Positions 22,401 through 32,110 are shown, numbered from the stretch's first letter. The stretch: DNA of 64,000 nucleotides from Adiantum capillus-veneris (GCA_014529385.2 CM043964.1:106086087-106150086), one strand, 5' to 3'. The notes: generated by a model from the sequence alone, not told the origin. Program-made: numbers and translations.

Positions 22401-23010
22401 CAGGTACATAAAGTGCATCAACAAGTGTGAAGGAACTGCCATTAGCAGCAGTGAGCACAATCTTTCCAACTCCCTGAACTGGATAAGAGGCGTTGTTGGC
22501 ACAAGTGACTGAATTCCCATGAGGGACAAACTCGAGAGAGGTAAACAATTCACGATGTGAGGTAATGTGATTTGTAGCACCACTGTCGAAATACCACACA
22601 TGTGAATCTGCAGCAACTGACAAGCATGCATCATGGACAACAGGATTGTAAGTGCACTCTGCGCTAAAAGCCCATTCTGCATCAACATCAGCATCACAAT
22701 CTCCTTTCACAGAAGACTCAACAATGGCTGCATTTGTAGTGGAACCAGAATTTGCAGTGGAACCACCCTCTTTCTTCTTAGCCTCTTTGGCCTTCAACTT
22801 AGGACACGACTTGATCAAGTGATCATTGGCTTTACAATAATGGCAACGCATCTTCTTTTTTCCCTTATCAACAGAATTGCCAGACGAAGTGCTGCCAGCA
22901 GAAGCATTAGGAACAGAATTTTTGCCACTCGCAGCAGAACCATAAGAAGTGGTTGCATTACTGTTACCACCCTTTCTTTGAGAAGCAATAAAAGCCTGTT
23001 CAACTGCACG
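19402..23010 (-). CDS. C1 pol: protease, integrase, reverse transcriptase, RNase H
   Basis: Uninterrupted to the stop at 19402 and in the same frame as gag after the UAG at 23011-23013. Order: CCHC knuckle CHYCKANDHLIKSC; protease YFDSGATNHIT; integrase zinc motif (HARFGHLNF, CEGCILGK) and DDE core (DRGGEY, NGVAERKN); RT KWVYKLKRKPDGE, and YVDDLLITG as catalytic box; RNase H with SSCEAEY and ADLFTKAL near the end. All catalytic motifs I checked are present. In copia elements gag and pol form one polyprotein, so translation would need readthrough of the UAG. Confidence 0.93.
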   Translation of the reverse strand, partial: RAVEQAFIASQRKGGNSNATTSYGSAASGKNSVPNASAGSTSSGNSVDKGKKKMRCHYCKANDHLIKSCPKLKAKEAKKKEGGSTANSGSTTNAAIVESSVKGDCDADVDAEWAFSAECTYNPVVHDACLSVAADSHVWYFDSGATNHITSHRELFTSLEFVPHGNSVTCANNASYPVQGVGKIVLTAANGSSFTLVDALYVPGIKKNLLSISALARLGLVVKFVDDRCTVHDLSFGDEIVASGLLCRGLYKLTLYDKCGQNFANVVADSRAISDAKLWHARFGHLNFSSLLRLQKSDMVASLPPLEAPIKHVCEGCILGKMQRSKFPKDGSVRATCRLQLVHSDVCGPMQTPSLGNYLYFVTFIDDYSRHAWVFPLKAKSKVFMCFKQFLAMAENVSKCTMGTLRSDRGGEYMSHEFNAFLASRGIKHQCTVPYTPQQNGVAERKNRSLTEMARCMVKSQALPHSFWLEAIMCATYVLNRCPTKALQSITPYEAWHDRKPSIEHMRVFGCLAYALVPQVQRRKLDDKAVKCIFVGYSAESKGYRLYHPQTKCILVSRDVVFVEDSVQPLLSCTRDSNVSSQDIYDTLLPLFSGGNTNVSSNEANVQPMGVSENVLEQPITDADVHDVLDEERAKNEQARGMPKWLVHTLCDSKLDAPLSSRTRSGSRHASYASDCYALAMSSLHDVEEPLSFDEAQNSKNWIAAMKSEYDALIENDTWTLCDLPPGKKAIGTKWVYKLKRKPDGEIDCHKVRLVAKGYAQQKGIDYEETFTPTCRMTTVRFLCALAAHFGWHVHQSEIVTAFLNGDIFEEVYVTQPRGFVIKGQEDKVCKCKKALYGLKQSPRAWYEKADTHLVKRGFRNSPTESTLYVKREDDVFLIVVLYVDDLLITGPNERHIAEFKADLNATFKMKDLGLLHNYLGIQFKQCDGGIALCQKSYIETLLCKFGLEDCKPIATPMETGLKLSLHDAGDPADVTLYQTAVGCLIYVCNTRPDIQSAVSQVSRFMHSPGSKHWQAVKRIFRYLSGPLHLGLFYPKGGSLSLPPDLHAFSDSDWVGCFDTRVSTSGSCFVLGSSCISWLSKKQPTVATSSCEAEYRAVFTAMVECVWLRRLMADLGVGQDTANTIYTDSQSALAVARNPVFHARTKHIEVHYHYVRERLLAGEISLAYVPTQDNLADLFTKALSCEKLEAFRKALGLLPFVD

Positions 23011-23694
23011 CTACCTAGTCCTGTTTTTTCTAGAAAGTGACTCTTGCAATAGCAATGTGCATAATGCATCAAACTTGACAACTTCAGGATTTCCTTGGGT
23101 CATGAGTCTCCAAGTACTAGCAAAAGTCTGGTAGGAAATTGGTAAGGCATCAAGAACAGTCTGCACAAGGGAACTGTCCGAAATGACTTCACCTGCAGAA
23201 ATGAGTTGCTCATTGATATCCTTGACACTAGCAAGGAAAGTGTCCATATCATCTTCCTCATGCATAATCTTCGACTCTAGCTCTTTACGCAGCAAAGCAA
23301 TTTTAGCCTCATTGCGGCTTGCATAAAGACCTGCTAGAATATCCCAAGCCTGTTTTGCAGATTTTGCTGAACGGATGTGAGGAATAATGGTGCGCTTCAC
23401 AGACAATGCAATCAATGCATGAGCCTGCGCATCCTTAACATCCCAACGAGCTTGTTCTGCCATAGGCAAAACAACTCTAACAGCTGCAATCCTTGCAGCA
23501 AGACCTGCAACATCCTCAACATCGCCTACATCTTCAGAACCAGGACGTACATCAATGCCCTGCACAATGTTCCAGACACCTTTTGACACAAGAACATGTT
23601 GCATCATATAAGCCCACATAGGGTAGTTGTCCCCATCCAACCTGTCCTCAGCAGCAAACATCTTGAACACATCTGTGTTGTTGTTGTCAGCCAT
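23011..23694 (-). CDS. C1 gag
   Basis: Starts at ATG 23694 (MADNNNTDVFKMF), typical of copia gag with a UBN2-like capsid (YPMWAYMMQHVL, KQAWDILAGLY, LESKIMHEEDDMDTFL). It ends at TAG 23011-23013. The C2 copy of the family has CAC at this codon and reads on into the knuckle, so the stop is not a family feature. An upstream in-frame extension to 23754 has no C2 support. Confidence 0.88.
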   Translation of the reverse strand: MADNNNTDVFKMFAAEDRLDGDNYPMWAYMMQHVLVSKGVWNIVQGIDVRPGSEDVGDVEDVAGLAARIAAVRVVLPMAEQARWDVKDAQAHALIALSVKRTIIPHIRSAKSAKQAWDILAGLYASRNEAKIALLRKELESKIMHEEDDMDTFLASVKDINEQLISAGEVISDSSLVQTVLDALPISYQTFASTWRLMTQGNPEVVKFDALCTLLLQESLSRKNRTR

Positions 23695-24042
23695 GGTAAA
23701 TGCTGCACCTGATGTGAAAACTGCCCGAAAATAGGAGAAATGGAGCGGGAACAACTTGTGCTATATAGCACAAACCGTAGAAGACTATAAGGCACCTGTT
23801 ATGCAGAAAACGGCACTGACAGAAAATCTGCACAAAATGACGAAATAGCCTGTGCAGTACTGCCTGTTGTGGAAACGGAGGCCAAAATGAGCCCAAATCA
23901 AAATTCTGAGCAGACCAAGCTCTTCGAGCTTGCCCAAAATATTTGTCGACCTGCGAACGCTCGCCAAAGCTCACTGAAATCGGAGAAAGTGAGCAGGCGT
24001 GTGCTGGAGCAGCTGGCGACTAAGCCCGGGAGGACGTGACCT

Positions 24043-24054
24043 GCTCTGATACCA
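24043..24054 (-). other. C1 primer-binding site (tRNA-iMet)
   Basis: Element strand TGGTATCAGAGC, the standard plant initiator-Met primer site, 2 bp inside the 5' LTR. Confidence 0.95.
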
Positions 24055-24056
24055 AT

Positions 24057-24283
24057 TGTTGGAATTAGGGTTGTAGAGAAACACACACAGCTTGGAGAAG
24101 ACGAAGGAAGCTCAAGGCACACAATAGAGAGTGTGTTACTTAGTGTGCAATGGAAAGATAGATAGCCCTAGAGTGATGGGTGTATATACAATGCACGGGG
24201 GAAAAAACCTCCTAAAGAGGGAAAAAATGCCCCGGCGGTCCTAGTGTGTTCACACACATCACTACCACATGTATACGGTAACA
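24057..24283 (-). repeat. C1 5' LTR
   Basis: 227 bp; 5 differences from the other LTR (about 2 percent by my count). Confidence 0.96.
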
Positions 24284-24347
24284 CATTTTAGTATTTCAGT
24301 CAGAGCTTGATTCTCTATCTGACCCTCAGATTGACCTTCAGTGTTCT

Positions 24348-24757
24348 AAATGCCTTGAATTTTGGTGTGTCTGCTATTTAGGCCCTGATAAAACTCTCCC
24401 TAGGGAAAATTTGAAAGAAAAGTTCCCCAGCAACAATTTCCTTGGTCTATCGCGATAGACTAGGCACTTTCTCCAATTTTAGCATTTTTCTCAAGTTTTC
24501 ACCACAGTTGGTTCAGCCTCCCCTTGTGTAGTGCATTGACCAATTTTGGCATTGTTTGGACATTTGGTCAAAGACTTCTTGCCCTTGTCTCTCAATTCAG
24601 ACTCTAAACACCAGTTTTGAAGTTTTGTGGTCAAAATGGTGTTCAAATTCACTCAATTTTGTGAGTACCCTTGTATTGATGTGTTAAACCTGTGGTGTAA
24701 AGGTTTTTTGCTTGTTGCTAGTCAATCACCACCTTCATCAGTCTATAGCGATAGACC
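24348..24757. promoter_or_regulatory. G1 palindromes, gag leader copies 2 and 3
   Basis: GGTCTATCGCGATAGACT (24444-24461) and AGTCTATAGCGATAGACC (24740-24757). With C1 and one target copy removed, the three leader palindromes lie 281, 579 and 875 bp from the gag ATG. The aORF array lies 296, 595, 883 and 1021 bp from its ATG. Confidence 0.75.
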
Positions 24758-25502
24758 AGGCAGAGAGCAATGGGGACTTAATTTTTTGTCTGTTTTTGCA
24801 TAGTCTTGTTCCCTGTGCCCATATAAGTCTATCCCCCACGTTTTATGAAGTTTGGACTTATTTAGACCTCAAACTCAAGCACTTCACAAATTTCACTTTT
24901 CTCTGACAATTCACAACTCCATTGCACTTGAAGTGATGCAAATTTGATGACACTTCATCTTAAACTTGTGAACATCAGCCATACCCCATGACACAGTCAG
25001 TTTACCCTTGGCTAATGGTTATATCTCTTCTTGGCCTCTTTAGGTTCACTTAGTGTTTCCTTATGACAATCACCTGTTTCTTTTTTTGTTGGTTTTGGTC
25101 GCAGTTTTTATGTTTTCTCGAGTGTTGGATCATAAATTTCAATGTCGACTCTTTTCACCCCTTTCAAGGGTATATGGGGTGGGTTTTGCTTTCAAGGCAA
25201 GCAACTGCCTATTTGTTTCTTCTTTTTGTTTGTTTTTTGCGGTTTTACAATGTTTTTCTACTCTATTTATTCACAAGTATAACAAGCACTCAAAACCAAA
25301 AACCACAACTCCACATTATCCTACTTAACTAAATCTAACTAGTCGCAGACCCTCGGCAATACACAGGCTTCCTGGCTATCCACTAGACCTCAGGATACTC
25401 TATCCTGGATCTTGTTCTAAAAGCTTAAGCTCTCTCTAGTCAAAACTAAAGTAAGCTAACCATCACACGAGTGACGTAGATATCCCTACTTAAGGTCTTG
25501 TG
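24758..25502. other. G1 leader next to the primer site, non-coding
   Basis: No supported gene. It holds a 29-nt block ending ATGAAGTTTGGAC (about 24829-24857) shared with 19044-19073. Small ORFs here have no recognisable product. Confidence 0.6.
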
Positions 25503-25520
25503 TCCCCGGCAACGGCGCCA
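25503..25520 (-). other. G1 primer-binding site (tRNA-Asp)
   Basis: Plus-strand TCCCCGGCAACGGCGCCA matches the 3' end of plant tRNA-Asp including CCA over all 18 nt. It lies one base from the LTR, on the side required for a minus-strand element. Confidence 0.93.
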
Positions 25521-25521
25521 A

Positions 25522-26448
25522 TGTTTTAGGGCAAAACTACTCCCATGTTCATACTCACGAGCACGACACAGACAACATACTTATCATCCGATGACACGAC
25601 TAACCCGTAGGTGCACGTAGGCAATCTCGTTAGCTTGTCAGGCTGAGACCAATATACACCTACGCACTTTTATGATGCATCAATCACTAACCCTGGTAGA
25701 ATGCAACCCACTCTATCCCTAAACGCTCACAACACAGTTTACACGTCCAATGAACTCGGAATCGCATCAAACTTACTAGGCACCATCCTCTCACTAGGAT
25801 ATACTTACCTATAAGTCTAATCTCACCAGATTTGAACCCTAGTTATCTCGAATACAGTCGCGATAGACTAACAGGTCATAATCCAAAAGTGGGCAAAACT
25901 TAAGTTTATGAGTATCTATGTGTAGCTAATCTCTTTCTCATTCCATAAAGCACTTGATTATTGAAAACAGACACCGTTTGTGCTACTTACAAGCAAAACA
26001 AGCTCGAGGAAGGATCGATCGCGATCAACTCAAAACGGTGAATGCGTAGCGTGGGCGCGTAGCTCTCGGAGAGACTACCACGATGGTGTGGTCGCGTCAT
26101 GAATCCGGTGAGGGAGAAGTGCGTAGCGAAGAGGATACGACACACTCACTGTCTCTCTCTCCCTCCCTCTCAGACTCCTACGACACAGGATTAATATTCA
26201 AAATGTTATTCAAAAATGGTTCTAAGGTGACTTTTATACTTTAGTCACCTTAGCTCAAAAATGTACATGGGGTTCTCTTACTCATTATTACAAAGTGGGA
26301 ACAAACCTGAGTCCTGACTAACTGATTAATCTTTACATGACCCAGACAAATGGATCAAAATGATAAGACGTCTTTGACATAAAATGGGAATTTGATATGC
26401 TTTACAAGATGGGCTCATTACAACAGTTGGACCAGTGGGGCTCCAACA
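25522..26448 (-). repeat. G1 5' LTR, complete, 927 bp
   Basis: Begins TGTTTTAGGG and ends CTCCAACA. It contains a shortened palindrome AGTCGCGATAGACT (25856-25869, missing CTAT from the left arm) and the TATA hairpin at 26222-26253. Confidence 0.95.
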
Positions 26449-27904
26449 CGAAGTCAGACCCCAGTTCAAAGACCAACATAGGGACTGGTGACGACCCGTA
26501 TATATGAATGACGTTGAAGAGGATTCTGATTCAGGTGAAACCATGGAGACCAAAACGTCCACTAAGATAGAAACCAACAAGGAAGACCTTCATGAGCCAC
26601 AATGGCCAGGATCCAAGAAGAAGATAGGAACTTATCCAAACCCTATAGAGGAGATTGAGCGAGTCAAGCAATTAAGGATTTTGGTAGAAGATACCCAAAG
26701 GGATCTAGAACCAGCACCTAGGCAGATCCAGATTACAGACACAATGCTCCCTATGCAACAACAACCTCACCAAGTCCATAGACCCTTAGCCATACCTAGT
26801 GTCATCCAAGAAGAAAGTGACTTAAAGTCATGGGAAAGTGGGCGTACTCACTTCTTGATGTAAAGAATGTTTAGAGAGGGACTACTTGATCCTATCAAAG
26901 AAATGGAGATCCCATCTTCCCCACGTCAAGGGACTCAAGGCCAAAAGGTGCTGTTAAACATTGCCAATTTGATGGATTTCATGTCTTCAGAAGTTAGAAC
27001 CACCATCATGTCCAAACTATATAAAGACCCTGAGCTAGTCTCAGCTCTTTGAGCCTTCCTCAATGGAGAACTAAAGTTTGGGCTACCACAATTTGCACAG
27101 ATGGATGGAGTTGGGGAGATGCCAATAGAGGAAAAACACTTAGATCCACAACCCAACCTAGATGAGAACCTTGTTATAGAAATACATGTTAACAAGTTGG
27201 GACAATACTTTGAGGGTGATGAATCCAATGCGACCATACCAATCACTACTAAGGTATTAATTGTGAAGGGAATCCTTGATGGTGGCGCTGGGGTTAGCAT
27301 TGTGACTAAAAATTGTTGGGAAACTATGGGAAGACCTCACCTTGCGACCACAACCATAGTAGTAAAGATGGCCAATGGGTCTATTGTTAAACCTATTGGG
27401 ATGCTAGAAGATCTCAAGATCAAGGTCTTTGGATATAAAATAAGAATTACCTTCATTGTTATGGATTTCTCCAAACACACTATGGCATCGGAGATGATCT
27501 TAGGACGTCCTTTCATGAGGGAAGAAAAAATGGTGCATGACTAGTCTAAAAACCATGTCTACTTGCAGTTCCAAGATTCTGTCATTCGAGTGGATCTTGT
27601 GACTGGTGGAGCACATCCCCTAAGAAACAGGTTTATAATTGATCATAGATCTGACACCACAGTTCGCTCGGCCCCATTGCAATATTGTTACACGTGTAAA
27701 GCGGACACTGATGTTGGGGAAGATTCTCCTTATATGGATGTACTACCTGGGATGACTGAGTCGGACAATGTGGATTGGGTCCACCTAGCAACAACCATAG
27801 ACACTTGGGGAAAGAGGGGGACAACCTGGGTAACACGTGAGGGGGATAAAATGCCACCACTCGTACCCTTAAATATGCTAGAAGCAATGCCATGTAGCTT
27901 TTGA
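26449..27904 (+). pseudogene. G3 gag C-terminus and protease remnant
   Basis: A single frame with four stops (near 26861, 27050, 27542, 27902). A retropepsin is visible: NKLGQYFEG before it, ILDGGAGVSIVT (catalytic DSG changed to DGG), and MILGRPFM. After it, an HLATTIDTW / DKMPPLVPLNML segment aligns with the post-PR1 block of G1, G2 and G4 (ILATLDVC / GYDIIPYYML). No catalytic polymerase domain follows. Confidence 0.78.
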
Positions 27905-28594
27905 AAAGACTCATCCTAATATAACAAAGAAAACATACAAGTGGGTCCCTAAAGCTTCTTTAGCGCGACCGTAGCTAGTGCTAAAAAACAAAAGCCTTGT
28001 AAGAAACGTCCCACTCGCCCCAAGAAATGTAAAAAAATGTTGCGTTGGATTCCTAAACTACTATTGGAAACCCAAAACTACTATCAAGGAAATGATCAAT
28101 TTGGGTGCCAAAACGTAGATTGTGTTCTTACCTGTCACCTGATCCATGTGAGCCCAATCCTATAGCTCCAAAACAAATCAACAATCGCGGAAATAAAAAA
28201 ATCACAGAATGCTACACACCCGCTCTAGAGCTAGTTTGGGTACCGAAGAAAGAACAATTTGTTCCACCTAGCTCAGGAAGGGGGAAGTCCCATGAAGCTT
28301 CTAGCTCCTCATGTAATGCATACATAGAGGTAAAAGCTTCTCCACATCCTCCACCTACAATAGTGGACCTCCATAAAGCTACAAAGGAATCCACACCTCC
28401 CAGTGTTCAAGAATCACCTGATGAACCACTTCAAGTTCGATCCTGGGAGAGTACCTTACCACCCTTGCAACTCGATGAGGTACCTAAGGTAATAGAACTG
28501 GCAAAAATCCTCACCTATTACCAACTGGAACAATTGGTTTCAAAGGGTGACGAGCACATTTCAAATGGTATGATCTATCCAAGGAAGGGGGGAG
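27905..28594 (+). pseudogene. G3 tail with four WVPK-type motifs
   Basis: KWVPKAS (27939), RWIPKLL (28043), IWVPKRR (28099) and VWVPKKE (28234) are spread over at least two frames in a Ser/Pro/Lys-rich region. G2 has KIWVPK and QIWVSK, and G1 has VWVRR and VWIRH, after PR2. The last frame (28105-28668) reads through the purine tract into the LTR start, so the natural stop is probably lost. Function unknown. Confidence 0.6.
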
Positions 28595-28738
28595 TGTTTG
28601 CTGACTGTCATCATTTACTCATTCCCCTCTCAACCTTCCTCCCTGACCTCTCAATATCCCAATCCTAGGGAATGTATATATAAAGCCTTATACTCACAAA
28701 AAACAAAAATAATAAAGATCAAGAGAAATTAGCAAACG
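28581..28738 (+). repeat. G3 polypurine tract and 3' LTR start
   Basis: AAGGAAGGGGGGAG (28581-28594) directly precedes TGTTTGCTGACTG. A TATA box TATATATAAA lies at 28675-28684 and AATAAAG at about 28711, giving a compact LTR of about 144 bp if GCAAACG is its end. The partner LTR is not in the window, so the right boundary is a guess. Confidence 0.5.
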
Positions 28739-31700
28739 AGTATGCACAATAAAAGTCAAAACATTGACTCAGACCTACACATTCGCATCCGGTACACTGA
28801 AACAGAAACCTATGTCATCAAACACCTTTGATTCTCATCACTTGAGTGATGGAGGGTAGGTAAGATTAGTACGATATGAGTGTTTCTATTTTAGAGTTTA
28901 GTGATTAGCAAAGTTCTTTCTTCCCACTGATGTGCCTCCTAAAGGTATTCTTTGTGTTTCCTCGTGTGTACAGGAACGTATTGCTGTGGTTAGGATTTTG
29001 ACCTTCATGGAATCTTTCTCTCATCCACTTTTCAAATCAAGCATGATCATCAACACAAACAGGTGTTTCTTGTCCATTAGCATTGTCCCTTATCTTTTTT
29101 GCATCTATGTTTGTCTGCTTTAATTGTGATTGGTATCATAATATCCAGCACATTTGCTTAGTATCAAACATTAAATTCAATGTAATTTTCTGTCATAATC
29201 ACTTATCTAGGTTTGAAAATTAAGCAATCTGACTAAGCTAGTTTGACCAAGCTAGGTGTTAGAGATCTCCTCTTAATACCATGGGGAATGCCTTCTTAAT
29301 AATCAATGGTTACTTAGGTTCTTAATCCAATTTAGGCAGCATTTTTTGAAATGTACTAGGGCTTTCTAGTGGGCTTAGTCCCTATTGACCTTTAGCTTAA
29401 GTATTATAAAGGGAGTTTACTAGTGTGATGAGCTTGGGGAGGGTAACAATGTTATATGACCCCCCAAAGTTACAAAATTGAAATGCTGAAAACGAACAAA
29501 CAAAAAATCAAAGTGCCACAATGTAAAATCTTAAGCTGGAAGAGAAATCTCAGCTTGATTTGGTACTTCACTCACATGTATCGCCTATGGTATTAGAGCC
29601 CTAGAGGTTCTCAGTATGGGCGCTTTTCCTTGAAAAGAAAAAAACCCAAGGCATATAAAATAAGCACACACATCAAAATTGAATCGCTGTGAAAAGACTT
29701 TGGGGGGTCAAAGAAAAAGTAATTAGTCAGGCGATGATTTCATGAGAAATTTCTTCTATCGTAGCTTAACTTCAAGTTCTTCTAGGTATAGCCTCTAGTC
29801 AGCCCTCGAACATAAAATACTTGGCTCTCACGATTAAACAACTTAATTGACCAGAGAAAATTGACAAGCTTACCCATGGTATTAATAGTTGACCTTTAGT
29901 GCCTTTTGATTATTAAATTAGCAACCCCAGACTTGTTCAATTTTTTACCTTTCCAACTGTTTATGCGTTTGATTATATTGGAATTTAATGTGTATTGCTG
30001 ACAAATGGTTTAGAATTTTGCTACCAATCAATTTGTCTGCCTAAAATTGCATATGCTTCTTAATTGTATATGAGAGTGGTGCCAATGTTGTTTGATTTTG
30101 TAGTGATTGAAGAAGGCTAAGGACATTCATCTCAAATGCTCTTCCACCTCGACGAACGAGCTGCAACTCAATAGCTTCCGAGGACATGTGAAGCCCAAAA
30201 CAATGACGGGTTTGTTGAAGAGGGTTATATAGATAAAACCATTTGTATGCATTTTGTATGTGCAATAAGTAATGAAGTGCAGGGTGTCATGGAGGTGACC
30301 TATGATATGCATGAGGAGATGCAAGAACTTGCGTTTGTTGCTAATGGCATGCTTGTAGGTGATGATATCACAGAGCAAGACAAGTATGCTACAATTAAAA
30401 CTTATTCATCAAGATTAGAAGAAGACTCGATGACATTATTGACTCTTTTTTTTAGCAAAGGGGGTGCAAGAAGAACCTTCACAAGGTATCAATGGATTTT
30501 TGGGTCCATAGAAACTTATGAATTAGAATAGGATGAAGAAACATACAAATATTTCATGAATGAATTCTTTTATGTGTCTAATATATATGAAATGGTTAAA
30601 GTGTAGGATATCTAAGGAATTCATCCTTGTATTATTTCTCATGAGTTCCAAGAGGAAGTAAGTTATCTCTCTTTGATAGATGATGAAGGTTTTCAGGGCT
30701 CCATTAGTTTAAAGGAGGGTGTCGTGTATGAAAATTTACAGGTTAAAGCTATTTTTTATGATCAAGCTAGAATTCCAAGTGAAGATGTCTCTGATACAAA
30801 TATAGAACACCCAAAGGTTCATGATTGATTCCTATGAAGTAAGAGGGGGTGATAATGACACGTCACCATGGTTATAGCAAGGGGTACACAATTTCCTTCA
30901 CTTTCTTGGATAGCATACCAAATATGGTTGGGTTTGGGTGTTTTCTCTAATAATTTATATGTTATTGATGTAATGGATGCTAGTAAAAGGGAGTCTATTC
31001 TCTTCTATTCTTACTTGTAACGAGCTAAAGTTGCCAAAGTTTTATGGGATGATGTTGTTACATTGGGATTGTGGAGAAGCTCTAGTTTTTTGTGGTGCTC
31101 ATCAATGCAATATAGTCTCAATGGTATTTGATCTAGGAGATTCTAAGTATCTTCCAAAAGCAAGTTCAATAAGGATGGGTACTTCTAGGTGCATGTTGTA
31201 GTTGCGTTTTGATTGATCCAAGGATATTAGGCTTGTACCAGGGTTGTTTGATGCTGGTTGAGATAGGTGATGTATAGTCATGTGGATTTTATGATGACCA
31301 TGTGCTTGGGTAGTTATTCTATATTACTTTTGGTCCAAGAGGGTGTAGTATGATGTCTATGGCTTGGGATAGGGCATGTATATGTGTCATGATGCAAGAG
31401 ATTCATTGGGGATAAGGTACTTATGCTCTAATGATTATAAAATTTTAAGTTTATCTTATGATCCTAGAGAAAAATACTCTCATGAAGCAAAACATTGGGA
31501 GATTTTTCAAAGTATGTTCATAGTAGTTCAGTGGTTATGTATGTTTATGTGTATTGTTTCCAATGAGGTTGGCGCATGCCAGACGATGTGTAGGTTAAGA
31601 GAGGTGTATGTTGTTACAATCTACATCCATAAGGGGAAAAGAAAAGAATAATGAGGTTTTTCCTCAAGTCAAGCATAGTAAGGAAAAGCTTAATGAGGAG

Positions 31701-31787
31701 TTTAAAGCAGCAAGATTCTCCTTTTTGACCAGGCTAAAAGATTGTGTTTAGAAGAACGACTTAAACCAAGTTACTGGGATACACATT
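28739..31787. other. Unassigned sequence, no supported gene
   Basis: About 3 kb with only short or broken frames. A plus-strand frame at 30247-30531 (94 codons), continuing to about 30830 with stops, looks protein-like in composition, but I cannot place it in a family. No terminal repeats, primer site or RNA gene were recognised. Confidence 0.5.
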
Positions 31788-32110
31788 GAGCTCTACAATA
31801 CGAAGATGCTTGGCAATACTTTGGTTGATATGTAATCCAAATAAGGTGCACTCTTGAAAGCACAAAAAGAGCTTTGTGGGCTTACTTGTTGGCCCCAATA
31901 TTGCTCATTGGGGTATGTTGATTGTGAGATATGCTAAAACATGTATTACTTGATAATGACTTTGTTGATATGTATGGCTAATATGGTGCACTTAAGAAAG
32001 CACAAAAAGTGATTGAGGAGCTTGATGTCCAAAATGTTGTTTCTTGGAGTATGTTGATTGGCAAATATGATCAACAATGTGGGCTATCTTGTAGCATTCA
32101 TTCCCACTAT
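31788..32110 (+). pseudogene. PPR-protein gene remnant
   Basis: Two decayed PPR-like units: GNTLVDM followed by GALLKAQK (near 31810-31860), and LVDMYG, GALKKAQKVIEEL, then VQNVVSWSMLIGKY (31960-32070). This is the NTLVDMY / VVSWS signature of plant PLS-type PPR proteins. Internal stops and missing repeats show a fragment, probably captured or left behind. It is the only trace of a host gene family in the window. Confidence 0.65.

Larger units (their letters stand above)
19095..24288 (-). mobile_element. C1: near-complete Ty1/copia element
   Basis: LTRs of 227 bp at 19100-19326 and 24057-24283 differ at 5 positions. The target duplication CATTT is at 19095-19099 and 24284-24288. A tRNA-iMet PBS, a purine tract and a gag-pol frame lie between them. 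It inserted in the leader of G1, separating the two halves of the palindrome array, so it is younger than G1. C2 is a relative of the same family. Confidence 0.97.
1..26448 (-). mobile_element. G1: giant Ty3/gypsy LTR retrotransposon, truncated by window edge
   Basis: A full 5' LTR (25522-26448), an exact 18-nt tRNA-Asp primer site, gag-pro-pol, an accessory frame, a 3' polypurine tract and a 630-bp piece of the 3' LTR lie in one minus-strand order. The visible element is about 26.4 kb. Removing C1 (about 5.2 kb) and S1 (about 0.84 kb) leaves roughly 20 kb, very large for a Ty3/gypsy element. The two LTRs differ at 9 of 630 aligned sites with no indels by my count, so insertion was recent, yet the frames carry about a dozen stops and several indels. 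The right flank starts CGAAG at 26449; the matching left flank lies outside the window. The protein order is GAG-PR1-RT-RH-H2C2-H2C2-IN-PR2-tail, then the aORF. Confidence 0.93.
26449..28738 (+). mobile_element. G3: internally deleted Ty3/gypsy relative, host of the G1 insertion
   Basis: A plus-strand gag-C/PR1 remnant (to 27904) is followed directly by a WVPK-motif tail, a polypurine tract (28581-28594) and an LTR start. RT, RNase H, integrase and PR2 are absent, so it is a deletion derivative or a non-autonomous lineage. Its 5' part lies beyond G1, left of the window. The LTR end at about 28738 (GCAAACG, mirroring TGTTTGC) is tentative. Confidence 0.7.

Noticed and set aside
20260-23040. 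Plus-strand ORFs of 60-135 codons across C1
   Set aside because: Antisense shadows of the C1 gag-pol frame; no independent start context or family similarity.
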